A DNA stretch of 64,000 nt from Neptuniibacter victor (GTDB lineage Bacteria > Pseudomonadota > Gammaproteobacteria > Pseudomonadales > Balneatricaceae), in the NCBI GenBank assembly GCA_027943745.1, contig AP025763.1, positions 558,001 through 622,000 of the forward strand. The letters run 5' to 3'. A program made the position numbers and the translations under genes. A model generated the notes under the pieces. That model was not told the origin of the DNA, searched no databases, and saw only the letters and a program-made list of their open reading frames with translations. This document shows positions 1-9,684 of this stretch, in pieces (position 1 is the first letter of the stretch; each line of letters starts with the position of its first letter).

Positions 1-1
1 T

Positions 2-649
2 GATCGTAATAGGAGTGCATCGAGCAACTCCCTAACGCTAGATAGACCCTTGGAAGTGTTTCAACATGAAAATGGGTTTTATAGTATTAACGGGACGCCT
101 ACCGATTGTGTTCACATCGGAGGCTCTGGTGTTTTAGGGATGGTTCCCGATATCGTCGTTTCGGGCATTAATGCTGGGCCTAATTTGGGTGATGATGTCA
201 TCTATTCCGGCACCGTTGCAGCGGCAATGGAGGGGCGGCATTTTCGTTTGCCTGCGATCGCTATATCATCTGGTAGTTTTCATCCAGAATCATATGATGG
301 TGCAGCTCAGGTTGCTAAAGAGATTGTTGCAAATATTGAGCGGTTAAATATAGCACCGAGAACTATTTTGAATGTTAACGTGCCAGATTGTTCGCCGCAG
401 GAGTTTGCCGGTATTCATGTCACGCGATTGGGACATCGCTCTAGTGCAGATAAACCGATTGCTTCTGAAGATCCTCGGGGTAAAGTGCGTTATTGGATTG
501 CGGGTGCTGGGCCTGCCGCAGATAAAGAGCCCGGGACAGATTTTTTTGCCTTAGAGGAACGTTGTGTTTCTATTACGCCTCTACATGTGGATATGACGGA
601 ATATTCAGGTATGGATAATATTGCAGACTGGTTGGAGATTAGTTTTTGA
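2..649 (+). CDS. surE: 5'/3'-nucleotidase SurE, 5' end outside the window
   Basis: SurE removes phosphate from nucleoside monophosphates and short polyphosphates and is a stationary-phase survival factor. The frame is open from the first bases, reading DRNRSASSNSLTLDRPL, the conserved segment after the N-terminal metal-binding Asp pair. That pair and the start codon therefore lie upstream, and about 215 residues are present. The signature GINAGPNLGDDVIYSGTVAA is intact and supplies a metal ligand and part of the active site. A TTG at base 50 could be mistaken for a start, but the homologous frame continues in front of it. The stop overlaps the proposed pcm start, the usual coupled arrangement. 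Family call is secure. Confidence 0.96.
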   Translation, partial: DRNRSASSNSLTLDRPLEVFQHENGFYSINGTPTDCVHIGGSGVLGMVPDIVVSGINAGPNLGDDVIYSGTVAAAMEGRHFRLPAIAISSGSFHPESYDGAAQVAKEIVANIERLNIAPRTILNVNVPDCSPQEFAGIHVTRLGHRSSADKPIASEDPRGKVRYWIAGAGPAADKEPGTDFFALEERCVSITPLHVDMTEYSGMDNIADWLEISF

Positions 650-1314
650 ACGACCCACAATTACGCGGTATTGGAATGACTTCCCAGCGAACTCGTGATC
701 GGTTGGTTAATAGGTTGCGAGACCAAGGTATTCTTGATGAGCGCGTTCTTGACGTGATGCGTCAGACACCAAGGCATATTTTTATTGATGAAGCGCTATC
801 TCATAGAGCTTATGAGGACACTGCTTTACCTATAGGCTTTAACCAAACTATCTCTCAGCCGTTTATCGTGGCGAGAATGACCGAGTCCTTATTGGCTGAA
901 GGGCCATTAAAGCGAGTTTTAGAGGTAGGTACGGGGTCCGGTTATCAGACATCAATACTGGCCCCTTTAGTGGGGGAGTTGTTTAGTGTGGAGCGTATTA
1001 GGCCTTTGCAAGAGAAGGCCAGAGAGCGCTTGAAGCGTATTGGTCTCAAAAATATCCAGCTTAAACATACTGATGGCGGTATGGGGTGGTCCTCAAAGGC
1101 CCCTTTCGATGGTATTTTAGCTGCATGTGCGCCAGAAGAAGTGCCGGAAGAGCTTAAACAGCAGTTAGCCATTGGTGGGCGGTTAATCATCCCCGTCGGA
1201 GGCAGTGAAAATCAGGAATTAAAGTTAGTCGTAAGACTGTCTGAAGATGAATTTACTACAGACGTTTTAGAGTGCGTTAAGTTTGTGCCATTACTCAGCG
1301 GCACAATACGTTAA
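646..1314 (+). CDS. pcm: Protein-L-isoaspartate O-methyltransferase
   Basis: Pcm transfers methyl from S-adenosylmethionine to abnormal L-isoaspartyl residues, the first step of repairing aged proteins. The 222-residue frame carries the SAM-binding motif LEVGTGSGYQTSIL near residue 90 and the family segment ALPIGFNQTISQPFIVARMTE. The TTG start overlaps the surE stop and has GGAG eight bases upstream. ATG at 676 (MTSQRTRD) matches the usual N-terminus of Pseudomonas homologues, so either start is possible. The gene sits in the surE-pcm-nlpD-rpoS stationary-phase cluster. Confidence 0.95.
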   Translation: MNDPQLRGIGMTSQRTRDRLVNRLRDQGILDERVLDVMRQTPRHIFIDEALSHRAYEDTALPIGFNQTISQPFIVARMTESLLAEGPLKRVLEVGTGSGYQTSILAPLVGELFSVERIRPLQEKARERLKRIGLKNIQLKHTDGGMGWSSKAPFDGILAACAPEEVPEELKQQLAIGGRLIIPVGGSENQELKLVVRLSEDEFTTDVLECVKFVPLLSGTIR

Positions 1315-1326
1315 GGGAGTTTGAGT

Positions 1327-2268
1327 ATGCAGGAAACGCGTTCATTGCGTGATTATTTGGCGCTCTCTGGAAAGGGGATGATGATGGGGGCTGCTGATGC
1401 AGTTCCTGGTGTGTCTGGTGGGACCATCGCATTTATGACAGGTATTTACGAAGAGTTGATTTATTCGTTAAAGCAGTTTGGACCCGCTGCGTTAGTTATG
1501 CTCTTTCGGCAAGGCCCTGTAGCTGTTTGGAAGCATGTTAATGGTACTTTTCTGTTTACTTTGTTAGCAGGGATATTGATTAGCTTGCTGACGATCTCTC
1601 GCGTTGTATTGTATTGGTTGGCGGAGTATCCAGAGCTATTATGGTCATTCTTCTTCGGATTGATTCTTGCGTCGGTGTGGTCTGTCTGTCGGCATATAGA
1701 GCACTGGGATCGAAATACTTATACTTCGTTTTTTGTGGGAACGATAGTTGCCTATCTTGTTACATCGATTACACCGACCTCCATTGAGGCAACACCGTTG
1801 TTCGTCTTTTTATCTGGAATGGTTGCAATTTGTGCGATGATATTACCGGGTATCTCTGGAAGCTTTATTTTGCTATTGCTGGGTATGTATACACCTATTC
1901 TGATGGCGATTAAAAATGTAGAACTGGTGACCCTAGGTTTGTTTGCAGGTGGTTGCGCGATTGGGTTATTGAGCTTTTCAAGGGTGCTAAGCTGGATGTT
2001 TAGTTCTTTTAAAACCGCTACGCTGTCCCTCTTAGGAGGGTTTATGTTGGGGTCGTTGAATAAGGTTTGGCCTTGGAAATATACGACCGCTTACTCTATA
2101 GATAGGCATGGTAAAGAAGTGCCTTTAGTACAAGAAAACATTTCACCACTTTCTTTTGAATCGTTAACTGGGCAGCCAGCTTTCCTTTTGTATGCTGTGG
2201 GCCTTATGTTGTTAGGCGCTGCTATGGTTATTTTAATTGAAAGAATGGGGCGAAGGTCTGGAGTGTAA
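1327..2268 (+). CDS. DUF368 polytopic membrane protein, likely undecaprenyl-phosphate translocase (PopT-type)
   Basis: A 313-residue protein with about eight to ten hydrophobic segments and the family signature GAADAVPGVSGGTIAFMTGIYE near the N-terminus. A related glycine-rich repeat, ILPGISGSFILLLLGMYTPI, lies in the middle, giving the internal duplication typical of DUF368. DUF368 and DedA-family proteins have been reported to flip undecaprenyl phosphate back across the inner membrane for reuse in envelope synthesis; applying that role here is by family only. ATG 1327 is chosen because GGGAG lies seven bases upstream, whereas the in-frame TTG at 1321 is too close to it. The gene is inserted between pcm and nlpD and its end nearly abuts nlpD. 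Confidence 0.88.
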   Translation: MQETRSLRDYLALSGKGMMMGAADAVPGVSGGTIAFMTGIYEELIYSLKQFGPAALVMLFRQGPVAVWKHVNGTFLFTLLAGILISLLTISRVVLYWLAEYPELLWSFFFGLILASVWSVCRHIEHWDRNTYTSFFVGTIVAYLVTSITPTSIEATPLFVFLSGMVAICAMILPGISGSFILLLLGMYTPILMAIKNVELVTLGLFAGGCAIGLLSFSRVLSWMFSSFKTATLSLLGGFMLGSLNKVWPWKYTTAYSIDRHGKEVPLVQENISPLSFESLTGQPAFLLYAVGLMLLGAAMVILIERMGRRSGV

Positions 2269-2272
2269 CTGA

Positions 2273-3160
2273 GTGCTGCAGAGATGGTGTGTAATACTGT
2301 CAATCGTTGGAATGCTTTCTGGATGCGGAGGGAAAACCTATGCTCCAGTCAGTGATCGATCAGTAGCAACGGCTCCATCTCCAAGCCCCTCTCAATATGT
2401 AGTCAAAAAAGGTGATACGCTCTATTCTATCGCGTTTCGTTATGGGATGGATTACAGGCAGTTAGCTGCTAAGAACAATATAGGCACAACTTACAGTATC
2501 TATCCTGGTCAGAAATTAAGTCTTAAAGCTGCAGCAGGTAAAAAGGCTGCTTCTAATTCAATCGTGCGTGACTCTTCTATCTCTGCCCCTAAGCCCATTA
2601 TCACCTCGTCACGAGATGCTGTAAAAGCATCTAAGCCAGCGCCAATCGTTTCTAAATCGAAGAATGTTGCCCAAAATTCCTCGTCATCTAATGTGAATAA
2701 AAGCGCGAGTTCGGCAACTCAACCAAAAAGTAAGTCTAAACCTACTTCAGTAAAGTCAGCGGTTAATAATCAAACAAAGAGTGTTGGGCCAATTAGGTGG
2801 AAATGGCCTGTATCTGGAAAGGTTATAGGTAGATTTAAAACAAAAGGCTTAGTAAATAAAGGGATTAATATTTCGGGATCTAAAGGGAAGAGTATCTCTG
2901 CAGCAGCCAATGGCAAGGTCGTTTATGCTGGAAATGGCTTACTAGGTTACGGAAATTTAGTCATTGTTGACCACAATCAGCAGTTTTTAAGTGCTTATGC
3001 ACATAATAGTCGTGTTTTAGTAAAAGAAAATGATATGGTTAAAACAGGGCAGAAAATTGCAGAGATGGGAAGTAGTGGTGCCGATCGAGTTATGCTGCAT
3101 TTTGAAATAAGACGCGATGGTAAACCTGTTGACCCTCTGAAGTACCTGCCCAAACGATAA
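2273..3160 (+). CDS. nlpD: NlpD-type lipoprotein, LysM plus degenerate M23 domain (amidase activator)
   Basis: A 295-residue lipoprotein. The signal peptide ends in lipobox LSGC (Cys18). A LysM peptidoglycan-binding domain spans about residues 42-86 (YVVKKGDTLYSIAFRYGM), followed by a long Ser/Lys/Pro-rich linker and a C-terminal LytM/M23 domain from about residue 190. The first zinc-ligand region reads KGINIS instead of an H-x-x-x-D pattern, while the late HFE is kept, so the domain should be catalytically dead. NlpD-family proteins with this pattern activate cell-wall amidases at the division septum. The GTG start has GGAG nine bases upstream. In relatives the main rpoS promoter lies inside nlpD. 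Confidence 0.93.
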   Translation: MLQRWCVILSIVGMLSGCGGKTYAPVSDRSVATAPSPSPSQYVVKKGDTLYSIAFRYGMDYRQLAAKNNIGTTYSIYPGQKLSLKAAAGKKAASNSIVRDSSISAPKPIITSSRDAVKASKPAPIVSKSKNVAQNSSSSNVNKSASSATQPKSKSKPTSVKSAVNNQTKSVGPIRWKWPVSGKVIGRFKTKGLVNKGINISGSKGKSISAAANGKVVYAGNGLLGYGNLVIVDHNQQFLSAYAHNSRVLVKENDMVKTGQKIAEMGSSGADRVMLHFEIRRDGKPVDPLKYLPKR

Positions 3161-3224
3161 TTATAAAAATATAACAATAAGAATATAAGATCGCTTAAGA
3201 GCACTACAGTTTAAGGGATAGGTT

Positions 3225-4235
3225 ATGGATAATATCGATAATGACTGCAATACGGATATGCAGGAAGTAACGTTGGAAAAGGATGAACAGCAGACAGCAG
3301 CCCCTGTTGAGAAGAAGGCCTCTAAAAAAGAAGAGCCAGATTTCCTAAATAGCGGTCGTGGTCGTGGCAGTATGGCCCATAAGGATCTGCTGAATGCTAA
3401 AAATCTAGATGCTACTCAACTGTACTTAAATGAAATTGGTTTCTCGCCACTGCTGAGTGCTGAGGAAGAGGTGTACTTTTCCCGTTTAGCATTAAAAGGT
3501 GACGAGGCTGCGCGTAAGCGCATGATAGAGAGTAATTTACGGCTCGTTGTCAAGATTGCTCGCCGCTATATCAATCGTGGTTTAACGCTGTTAGATCTGA
3601 TAGAAGAAGGCAATTTAGGTCTTATTCGGGCGGTAGAAAAATTTGATCCTGAACGAGGATTTCGTTTCTCTACCTACGCGACCTGGTGGATACGTCAGAC
3701 TATCGAACGCGCAATTATGAATCAAACGCGGACCATCCGATTGCCGATTCATGTCGTTAAAGAATTAAATGTATATCTTAGAGCTGCACGCGAATTGGCT
3801 CAGAAGTTAGATCATGAGCCCTCTCCTGAGGAGATCGCTGAACTGGTTGATAAACCAGTAGAAAATGTTGAGCGTATGCTTGGACTGAATGAACGCGTGA
3901 CTTCAGTTGATACACCGATGGGCAAAGATTCTGACAAGTCCTTGTTGGATACCATCCCGGATGCGGTGTCCTCCGATCCTGCAACGTTATTACAAAGTTC
4001 TAATATTAGTGGCAACTTAGATAAATGGTTGGATGCTCTTCCTGAAAAACATTCAGAGGTGCTATCTCGCCGCTTTGGTCTTCGAGGATACGAGATGAGC
4101 ACGCTTGAAGAGGTTGGTCATGAGATTGGCTTAACCAGAGAGCGTGTTCGTCAGATTCAGGTCGAAGCACTAAGGAAGCTGAGAGATATCGTTGAGAAGA
4201 ATGGTTTGAGTGGAGAAGATCTGCTTCAGCAGTAA
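3225..4235 (+). CDS. rpoS: RNA polymerase sigma factor RpoS (sigma-38)
   Basis: Master sigma factor of stationary phase and the general stress response. The 336 residues include sigma region 1.2 ([16 protein letters not shown]), region 2 with the core-binding and -10-melting helices ([34 protein letters not shown]), region 3 and the region 4 helix-turn-helix (TREKVRQI-like, here [16 protein letters not shown]). The acidic, low-complexity N-terminus is typical of Oceanospirillales and Pseudomonas RpoS. AAGGGA precedes the ATG. The gene follows nlpD by 64 bases and ends at a strong shared terminator. Confidence 0.97.
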   Translation: MDNIDNDCNTDMQEVTLEKDEQQTAAPVEKKASKKEEPDFLNSGRGRGSMAHKDLLNAKNLDATQLYLNEIGFSPLLSAEEEVYFSRLALKGDEAARKRMIESNLRLVVKIARRYINRGLTLLDLIEEGNLGLIRAVEKFDPERGFRFSTYATWWIRQTIERAIMNQTRTIRLPIHVVKELNVYLRAARELAQKLDHEPSPEEIAELVDKPVENVERMLGLNERVTSVDTPMGKDSDKSLLDTIPDAVSSDPATLLQSSNISGNLDKWLDALPEKHSEVLSRRFGLRGYEMSTLEEVGHEIGLTRERVRQIQVEALRKLRDIVEKNGLSGEDLLQQ

Positions 4236-4246
4236 TCACTTAAATA

Positions 4247-4288
4247 AACCATAAAAAAACCGCCTTTTGGCGGTTTTTTTATGGTTTA
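4247..4288. terminator. Bidirectional terminator between rpoS and mutS
   Basis: A perfect hairpin with arms ACCGCC and GGCGGT, flanked by an A-run on the left and a T-run on the right. It is extended by outer arms AAACCAT and ATGGTTT. It can stop rpoS transcription on the plus strand and mutS transcription on the minus strand. The mutS stop codon lies within the outer arm. Confidence 0.93.
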
Positions 4289-6850
4289 AACGAGAGACTT
4301 TAGTTGATAGATGAGATCAAGGGCTTGTCTAGGGCTGAGCTCATCAGGTGATATTTTTTTTAGCTCTTTTACAGCTTTGTGGGTAGGGGCTGTAAACATA
4401 TCGTTTTGTATTGGAGGGGGGGGTGTTGAAAGTTGAGCTGCGACAGTTACATCCTGCTCTAGTTGTAAAAGTTTGGTTTTTGCCTGCTGTATTACATGTA
4501 GTGGCACACCTGCAAGTTGTGCTACTTGAAGACCATAGCTCTGGCTAGCAGGTCCTTCTTTAATTTCATGTAGAAAAACAATGTGATCGTTATGCTCAAC
4601 GGCTGTTAAATGCACGTTAAAGACGCTGGTCGTTTGTTCCGGTAAACTTGTTAGCTCAAAATAATGCGTTGCAAATAGTGTAAAGGATCGCGTTTCACGT
4701 GCTAAGTTTTCGGCGCATGCCCACGCAAGTGATAATCCATCAAAAGTGCTGGTTCCGCGGCCAACTTCATCCATTAATACTAAACTGCGTTCGGTCGCGT
4801 TATGCATGATATTGGCCGTTTCTGTCATTTCGACCATAAATGTTGAGCGACCGCCAGCTAGATCATCGGATGACCCCATTCGGGTGAAAATTCTATCAAC
4901 AATACCAATTGTGGCTGAACTTGCTGGGACATAACTACCTATGTGTGCTAGTAGTGTAATCAGTGCAGCTTGGCGCATGTATGTTGATTTACCGCCCATA
5001 TTAGGTCCGGTAATAATTAGCATCTTCCTGTCAGTATCTAAATCAAGATCGTTAGCCACAAATGGGTCGTCTAAGACGTTTTCTACGACAGGGTGACGAC
5101 CACGCTGGATTTTGATTTGGGGGGTGTCTGTTAGTTTTGGCGGTACGTAATCTAATGTTGTCGCGCGCTCGGCTAAGTTGTTCAAGGCATCTAATTCGGC
5201 TGTGGCTGCAGCTGAATCTTGCAGTACGGGTAATTCTTGCGCGAGCGTCTCTAATAGCTCATCGTAGAGGGCTTTCTCTCTAGTCAATGCCCTGCTCTTT
5301 GCTGAAAGTGCTTTGTCTTCGAACTCTTTTAGTTCTGGGGTGATATAGCGCTCTGCATTTTTTAATGTTTGACGGCGAATATATTCTGCCGGTAATTCCC
5401 CTTTTTGTGCTTTGCCGATCTCGATAAAGTAGCCGTGTACACGGTTATAGCCAACCTTCAATGTGGCAATGCCTGTACGCTCTCTTTCCTTTTGCTCTAG
5501 TGCTAAAAGATATTCCCCTGCGTTTTCGCTGAGGCCTCGTAGCTCGTCGAGCTCTGTATCAAATCCCTGAGCTATCACACCGCCGTCACGAATAATGACG
5601 GGTGGATTATCTATAATGGCTCGGCTCAGTAGGTCGGACAGATTAGGGAACTCAGAAATGCTTTGTGCCAGTTCTGAAATAAGAGGAGCATCGGACTGGG
5701 CAATACTCTGCTGCAGTTGAGGTAGTGTGTTAAGCGCATTGCGGAGCCTCTCTAGATCACGAGGACGAGCTGATCTGAGCGCTATGCGAGCAAGTATGCG
5801 TTCACTATCGCCAATGTTTTTAAGGTTTTGCGCAATATCTTCAAAGCGGTAGTTTTCGATCAGCCACTGTATTGAGGCCTGTCTTGCGAGTAATACTCCT
5901 CTGTTTTGGAGCGGTCTGTGAAGCCAGCGGCGAAGAAGGCGGCTGCCCATAGGGGTTTTGCACTTGTCGATGACTTTGGCAAGCGTGTTATCGAAACCCC
6001 CGGAAAGATTTTGGTCGATTTCGAGGTTTTTACGGGTTGCTGCATCTAAGGCGACGCAATCATCGTGCTGCTCAACTTGAATTCTGCGAATGTGAGGTAG
6101 GGCCGTTCGTTGGGTGTCTTTGGCGTATTGAAGTAAGCAGCCCGCTGCTGATATAGCAATAGGGTGTTGTTCGCACCCAAATCCGCTTAGATCTTTTACT
6201 TTAAACTGTTGGCATAATAAATTTTGAGCTGTGTCTGCTTCAAAGTGCCAGGGGGCTTGTGGGCGACTGCTCTTAAGAGGGCCAATGATATTTTGAATAT
6301 TCGAATCTTCATTAAAGAGTGTTTCTGAAGGGCGAATGCGTTCAAGCTCACTTAATAGGGCATCGGGTGTGTGAACTTCAAGTAGGCTAAATCTACCAGA
6401 AGCGATATCAACAATGGCAAGCCCGTAAACTTCCCCGACTTGGTTGATGGCAACTAAGAAGTTATCTCTGTTTTCATCTAGTAAAGCCTCGTCGCTTATT
6501 GTGCCAGGCGTAATTATTCGAGCTACAGCACGCTCAACGGGCCCTTTGCTGGTAGCAGGATCGCCAATTTGTTCACAGATGACGACGGATTCACCCGCGC
6601 GTACTATTTTTCCAACATAGGCTTCAGCTGCATGATAGGGAATGCCTGCCATAGGGATAGGTTCACCGGCAGACTTGCCTCGCGCTGTAAGTGATATATC
6701 TAATAAAGCAGAAGCTTTTTTGGCGTCCTCGAAAAACAGCTCATAGAAATCGCCCATCCGGTAAAATACTAATTGATCAGGATGTTGGGCTTTGATGCGT
6801 AAATATTGCTGCATCATAGGTGTGTGTGTTGAAGATGCCTGTTTAACCAT
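4286..6850 (-). CDS. mutS: DNA mismatch repair protein MutS
   Basis: MutS recognises base mismatches and small loops and recruits MutL. The 854-residue protein has the mismatch-wedging F-x-E motif (DFYELF, Phe35/Glu37) in domain I and the long lever and clamp region in the middle. The ABC-type ATPase follows, with Walker [10 protein letters not shown] near residue 610, the signature segment GRSTFMVEM and Walker B region [15 protein letters not shown]. The length matches E. coli MutS. It converges on rpoS. Its first dozen codons are duplicated about 10.1 kb away at the far edge of the island, but this copy is complete. Confidence 0.97.
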   Translation of the reverse strand: MVKQASSTHTPMMQQYLRIKAQHPDQLVFYRMGDFYELFFEDAKKASALLDISLTARGKSAGEPIPMAGIPYHAAEAYVGKIVRAGESVVICEQIGDPATSKGPVERAVARIITPGTISDEALLDENRDNFLVAINQVGEVYGLAIVDIASGRFSLLEVHTPDALLSELERIRPSETLFNEDSNIQNIIGPLKSSRPQAPWHFEADTAQNLLCQQFKVKDLSGFGCEQHPIAISAAGCLLQYAKDTQRTALPHIRRIQVEQHDDCVALDAATRKNLEIDQNLSGGFDNTLAKVIDKCKTPMGSRLLRRWLHRPLQNRGVLLARQASIQWLIENYRFEDIAQNLKNIGDSERILARIALRSARPRDLERLRNALNTLPQLQQSIAQSDAPLISELAQSISEFPNLSDLLSRAIIDNPPVIIRDGGVIAQGFDTELDELRGLSENAGEYLLALEQKERERTGIATLKVGYNRVHGYFIEIGKAQKGELPAEYIRRQTLKNAERYITPELKEFEDKALSAKSRALTREKALYDELLETLAQELPVLQDSAAATAELDALNNLAERATTLDYVPPKLTDTPQIKIQRGRHPVVENVLDDPFVANDLDLDTDRKMLIITGPNMGGKSTYMRQAALITLLAHIGSYVPASSATIGIVDRIFTRMGSSDDLAGGRSTFMVEMTETANIMHNATERSLVLMDEVGRGTSTFDGLSLAWACAENLARETRSFTLFATHYFELTSLPEQTTSVFNVHLTAVEHNDHIVFLHEIKEGPASQSYGLQVAQLAGVPLHVIQQAKTKLLQLEQDVTVAAQLSTPPPPIQNDMFTAPTHKAVKELKKISPDELSPRQALDLIYQLKSLV

Positions 6851-7275
6851 CAGAATATGCTGTCTTTATTAAAAGGTTTTATGCTGTAATTTCAGCAAAG
6901 TGTCGACGCATTGTACGTCAAAAGAATTTTACAACATAGATCAGTAGGTTTACTGATTTATTGATGTTATTCGTATGTAAAAGTCGAGCTGTTCTATATC
7001 TGCTCATGGCCTAGGAGAGTGCGATGGAAGTGTTATTAGAAGATATTGCCCAATTAGCTCAGTGTCGATCGGCAGTCATTGCCACGGCCGAGTCGTGTAC
7101 GGGTGGGTAGCGCAAGAGCTGACGTCTATTGCGGGTAGTTCTGTTTGGTTTGATCGTGGTTTTGTTACTTATAGCAATGCTGCCAAAGAGGAGATGTTAG
7201 GGGTTAGCGCTGAAATTATTAAGGATCATGGTGCAGTATCAGAACCTGTGGTTAAAGCTATGGCTGAAGGCGTGT
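6823..7275. repeat. Left boundary repeat of the island (mutS 5' end, spacer, pncC 5' end)
   Basis: About 453 bases are repeated in direct orientation near 16969-17427. The block covers the first codons of mutS (minus), the mutS-pncC spacer and the first 84 codons of pncC (plus). The copies are not identical: the coding part differs by about 17 substitutions and one 4-base indel, and about 60 bases of the spacer (6949-7010) are essentially unalignable. That pattern suits two alleles from related strains better than a recent duplication or a target-site duplication. Confidence 0.85.
7024..7275 (+). pseudogene. pncC: Broken 5' fragment of pncC (cinA C-terminal type)
   Basis: Begins with the same ribosome-binding region and ATG as intact pncC at 17172. 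The tandem GGGT unit that occurs three times there occurs twice here, and the resulting frameshift gives a stop (TAG) at 7108 after 28 codons. Homology continues out of frame to about codon 84 and then switches abruptly to integrase sequence at about 7275. The remainder of pncC is missing. Apparent frames through this region would be chimeric and are not expected to be functional. Confidence 0.9.
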
Positions 7276-7687
7276 GGCAACTTAATGACACTAAAGCGGG
7301 CATTGACCGTACTGTCCAGCTACCTACACAAGCGATCACATTTCTGGAACAGTTGAAGCTTGTAACAGGTGAGTGTTTATTTCTATCTCAGAAAGCAGGG
7401 CGGCCTATCCAGCAAAAAAAACACTGACTGAGCAAGCCTGGCGACTACGTTCGATTAACAGAATGATAAAAATGGCGCATTGGACGCCCCACGATTTACG
7501 TCGAACGGTTCGAACGGTTCGAACGGGTTTGTCGCGGATGGGATGTCCAAATGAGGTAGCAGAGGCCATTTTAGGGCACAGCCGCATGGGCATTGAAGGG
7601 ACTTACGATCTATATAAATTTGAGCCGGAGTGCCGAAAGTGGGTATAAAAATGGGCTGACTACCTTGATACTTTGATGGGAGCGTAG
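7275..7687 (+). pseudogene. C-terminal remnant of a tyrosine recombinase (integrase)
   Basis: The joined frames read the C-terminal part of a phage or island integrase. They include TPHDLRRT (the H-x-x-R box), ILGHSRMGIEGTY (the second His box and a Tyr in the catalytic region) and the tail ECRKWV-stop-KWADYLDTLMGA. The N-terminal half is absent because pncC sequence replaces it. There is a frameshift in an eight-A run near 7414, an in-frame nine-base duplication (CGAACGGTT) in the HDLRRT region, and an in-frame TAA at 7646. The protein is dead, but it shows that an integrative element once entered here. Confidence 0.85.
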
Positions 7688-7818
7688 CCATAGTAATAAA
7701 CATTTTCTTTTGCAAACGAAAACTTATTTGTAGAGAAAAAGACTGTAGTCGGTAGGCTATCCACTCAACAAAACACTAAGAGTGAAGAAGGTGGATGCAA
7801 AACCAGAGTGTCCGGTAA

Positions 7819-8025
7819 CCCGTAGACCGAATTGTTCGGCAAGTGGAAGTTGCAGCCATGTTAGGAGTCAGTGCAGTCACAATTTGGCGTTGGCGTAACG
7901 CAAAGGAGTTTCCCTAACCGATATGGTTGGATAAGAATGGCCGATTAATCGGTTGGCGACTGTCGGTTATTGAGCAGTGGATAAAAGAGGGTGATAGGCA
8001 GGAGGCGCCATCTGATGATAGGTAA
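7819..8025 (+). pseudogene. AlpA/excisionase-like DNA-binding protein with in-frame stop
   Basis: The frame reads RQVEVAAMLGVSAVTIWRW, then RNAKEFP, a TAA at 7915, then PIWLDKNGRLIGWRLSVIEQWIKE. This is the helix-turn-helix and wing of AlpA/excisionase-type small regulators, where a Lys or Arg normally occupies the stop position. No good start codon is visible in frame before 7858, so the 5' end may also be damaged. Such genes usually sit next to integrases, as here, and control excision. Confidence 0.75.
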
Positions 8026-8075
8026 TGCTTCTCCATCTCCAGAGTGCTATTGATGTCTTTGTTGATAGCTTACCT

Positions 8076-8493
8076 TTATAGTGAATGACTCTGTTCAATT
8101 AGATTGTTTAGCCATTGTCGTAGAAAGAAATTCAGTTCCTTTCGCAGCTGAGGATAGAGCTTCCCAGATTCTGGAAACACTTGCTGATAGATCGGTGGTA
8201 TCGACGTTTTAAAGGTGAAGGCTTCCGCCATCCGCTGCGACGGGTAGATAAGCACCACCATTTCAGGATCTTTGCACATATCGCCGTTACTGCTCAAAGT
8301 AATGTGCTAACGACACTGCAATGCCTTCATCATTGCTGGAAGCACCGTCGAGATGTGGTAATCGCTCGACCACCTAATCCATCAGCCCTGCTACCTGGCT
8401 GCGGCGATATTGGTCGGTTACAGCCCCCTCATTAGTAATAACACCCAGCTTAATCAGCCGGTCATAGTTGGTTTCATAAATTGTCTTTCTCAT
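8076..8493 (-). pseudogene. Small accessory-element protein, broken by a stop and a frameshift
   Basis: Read on the minus strand from 8493, the sequence begins MRKTIYETNYDRLIKLGVI and continues to GLMD, a TAG, then VVERLPHL and LAHYFEQ. A frameshift follows near 8301, and the other frame continues NGDMCKDPEMVVLIYPSQRM to the end FLRQWLNNLIEQSH. Joined, it would be about 138 residues. The C-terminal half recalls the DUF1249/DUF6908 type of small protein, some of which occur on mobile elements; that assignment is from memory and tentative. It is part of the decayed left edge of the island. Confidence 0.6.
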
Positions 8494-8693
8494 GAAGTTT
8501 TCCTTTCTTGTTATAGAGCGAGCGCAGCGCCCGCGCTCCTTAGTAGGAGGGAGGCTGCTGGGAATTAGGGAAGGTGTTGGGGGAGATATCCTTGTTGGCG
8601 GTGTAGTCGCAATCAAGCAGCCCGGAGGGCTGGAGCGTCAGGGGTTGAGAGGGTGCCAGTCACTCGACAAGGGTGATGAACGTCTAGCCTGTA

Positions 8694-9596
8694 TTAATCT
8701 GAGCTTGGCTGGCTAGTGAGCATATGTCGAATCAATTCGTTTAAAGCTGGGTTCTTCATACGATTGGAAGGGTAAACAAGTGAGACAGGAGCAGGATCTC
8801 CCCGAAACTGATCCAGAATGGATACGAGTTCACCACTGTCGAGGTGCAACTGAACCAAAAAGTCAGGTAAGAATGCGATACCGTGCCCGGCAGCTGCATA
8901 CTCTGCTGCAGTGATACCTTGGTTGACTTCTATTGCTCCTGTTACATTCACATGACGTTCATTGCCATCTTCAAAATACCGCCATCGACCAGGAGTACGG
9001 ATGGAGCTGTTGGTAACACAATTATGTTGAGTAAGTTCTTTAGGGTGTGTGGGAGTGCCATGCAGGGCCAAATAATCTGGGCTGGCAACATACAGTACAT
9101 TCAGTTCAGTGAATCGGCGAGCGATCAATCTGGAGTCTGGCAGTTCATGTACGCGAACGGCTAGGTCAATCCCTTCTTCAATTAGATTCACGTAGCGGTT
9201 AACCATTAGACTAGTGACCTTTACATCGGGGTGTAGTTTAACGAACTCGCTAACCAATCGAGTAATCCCTAGCCGCTCTGCTCCTGGAGGGGCCGTAATT
9301 CGGAGGTGACCTGCTAGCTGCTCTTGGTTCTTATCGGCTCTACCTTCAAGAGTTTCAAGGCGGTCGATCAGCACTTTAAGTTCTTCCAGATAGAAACTTC
9401 CTTCAGCAGTCAGATGCATTGCGCGTGTGGTTCTGTAGAGCAGTTGGCAATTAAAGTGTGCTTCCAAGTCGGAAACCTGTCGGCTGACAGCTGATACCAC
9501 CACGCCAAGCTGCCGAGCAGCCTGACTAAAGCTTTGTTCTTCTGCGACCACGAGAAAGGTACGAATCGCTTTAATGAGATCTATTTTTCTTTTCAT
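8694..9596 (-). CDS. LysR-family transcriptional regulator
   Basis: An intact 300-residue regulator. The N-terminal winged helix-turn-helix spans about residues 6-65 (FSQAARQLGVVVSAVSRQVSDLE). The substrate-binding domain is of the CrgA/DhcR group, with LRITAPPGAERLG and the C-terminal FLPDFLVQLHLDSGELV segment. It is transcribed divergently from the first SDR gene across a 156-base region with a strong palindrome, the classic arrangement in which a LysR protein controls the facing operon and itself. The first nine codons of this gene are repeated as a dead remnant at 13042-13071. It probably governs the SDR to monooxygenase cluster; the inducer is unknown. Confidence 0.92.
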   Translation of the reverse strand: MKRKIDLIKAIRTFLVVAEEQSFSQAARQLGVVVSAVSRQVSDLEAHFNCQLLYRTTRAMHLTAEGSFYLEELKVLIDRLETLEGRADKNQEQLAGHLRITAPPGAERLGITRLVSEFVKLHPDVKVTSLMVNRYVNLIEEGIDLAVRVHELPDSRLIARRFTELNVLYVASPDYLALHGTPTHPKELTQHNCVTNSSIRTPGRWRYFEDGNERHVNVTGAIEVNQGITAAEYAAAGHGIAFLPDFLVQLHLDSGELVSILDQFRGDPAPVSLVYPSNRMKNPALNELIRHMLTSQPSSD

Positions 9597-9684
9597 GAGA
9601 ATAGTGTTTTCACAATTAGTTTATTTTTCACATAGAAGTTAATAGTTATAGTGCTACCAATGTTCTCGTTAATCAATAGGTGGT

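Noticed and set aside
7062-7427. A 121-codon open frame beside mutS
   Set aside because: It is a chimera: shifted pncC sequence running into an integrase fragment, starting without its own signals.
8181-8716. Plus-strand open frames opposite the broken small gene
   Set aside because: They are shadows of a recognisable minus-strand protein or run through a non-coding leader.
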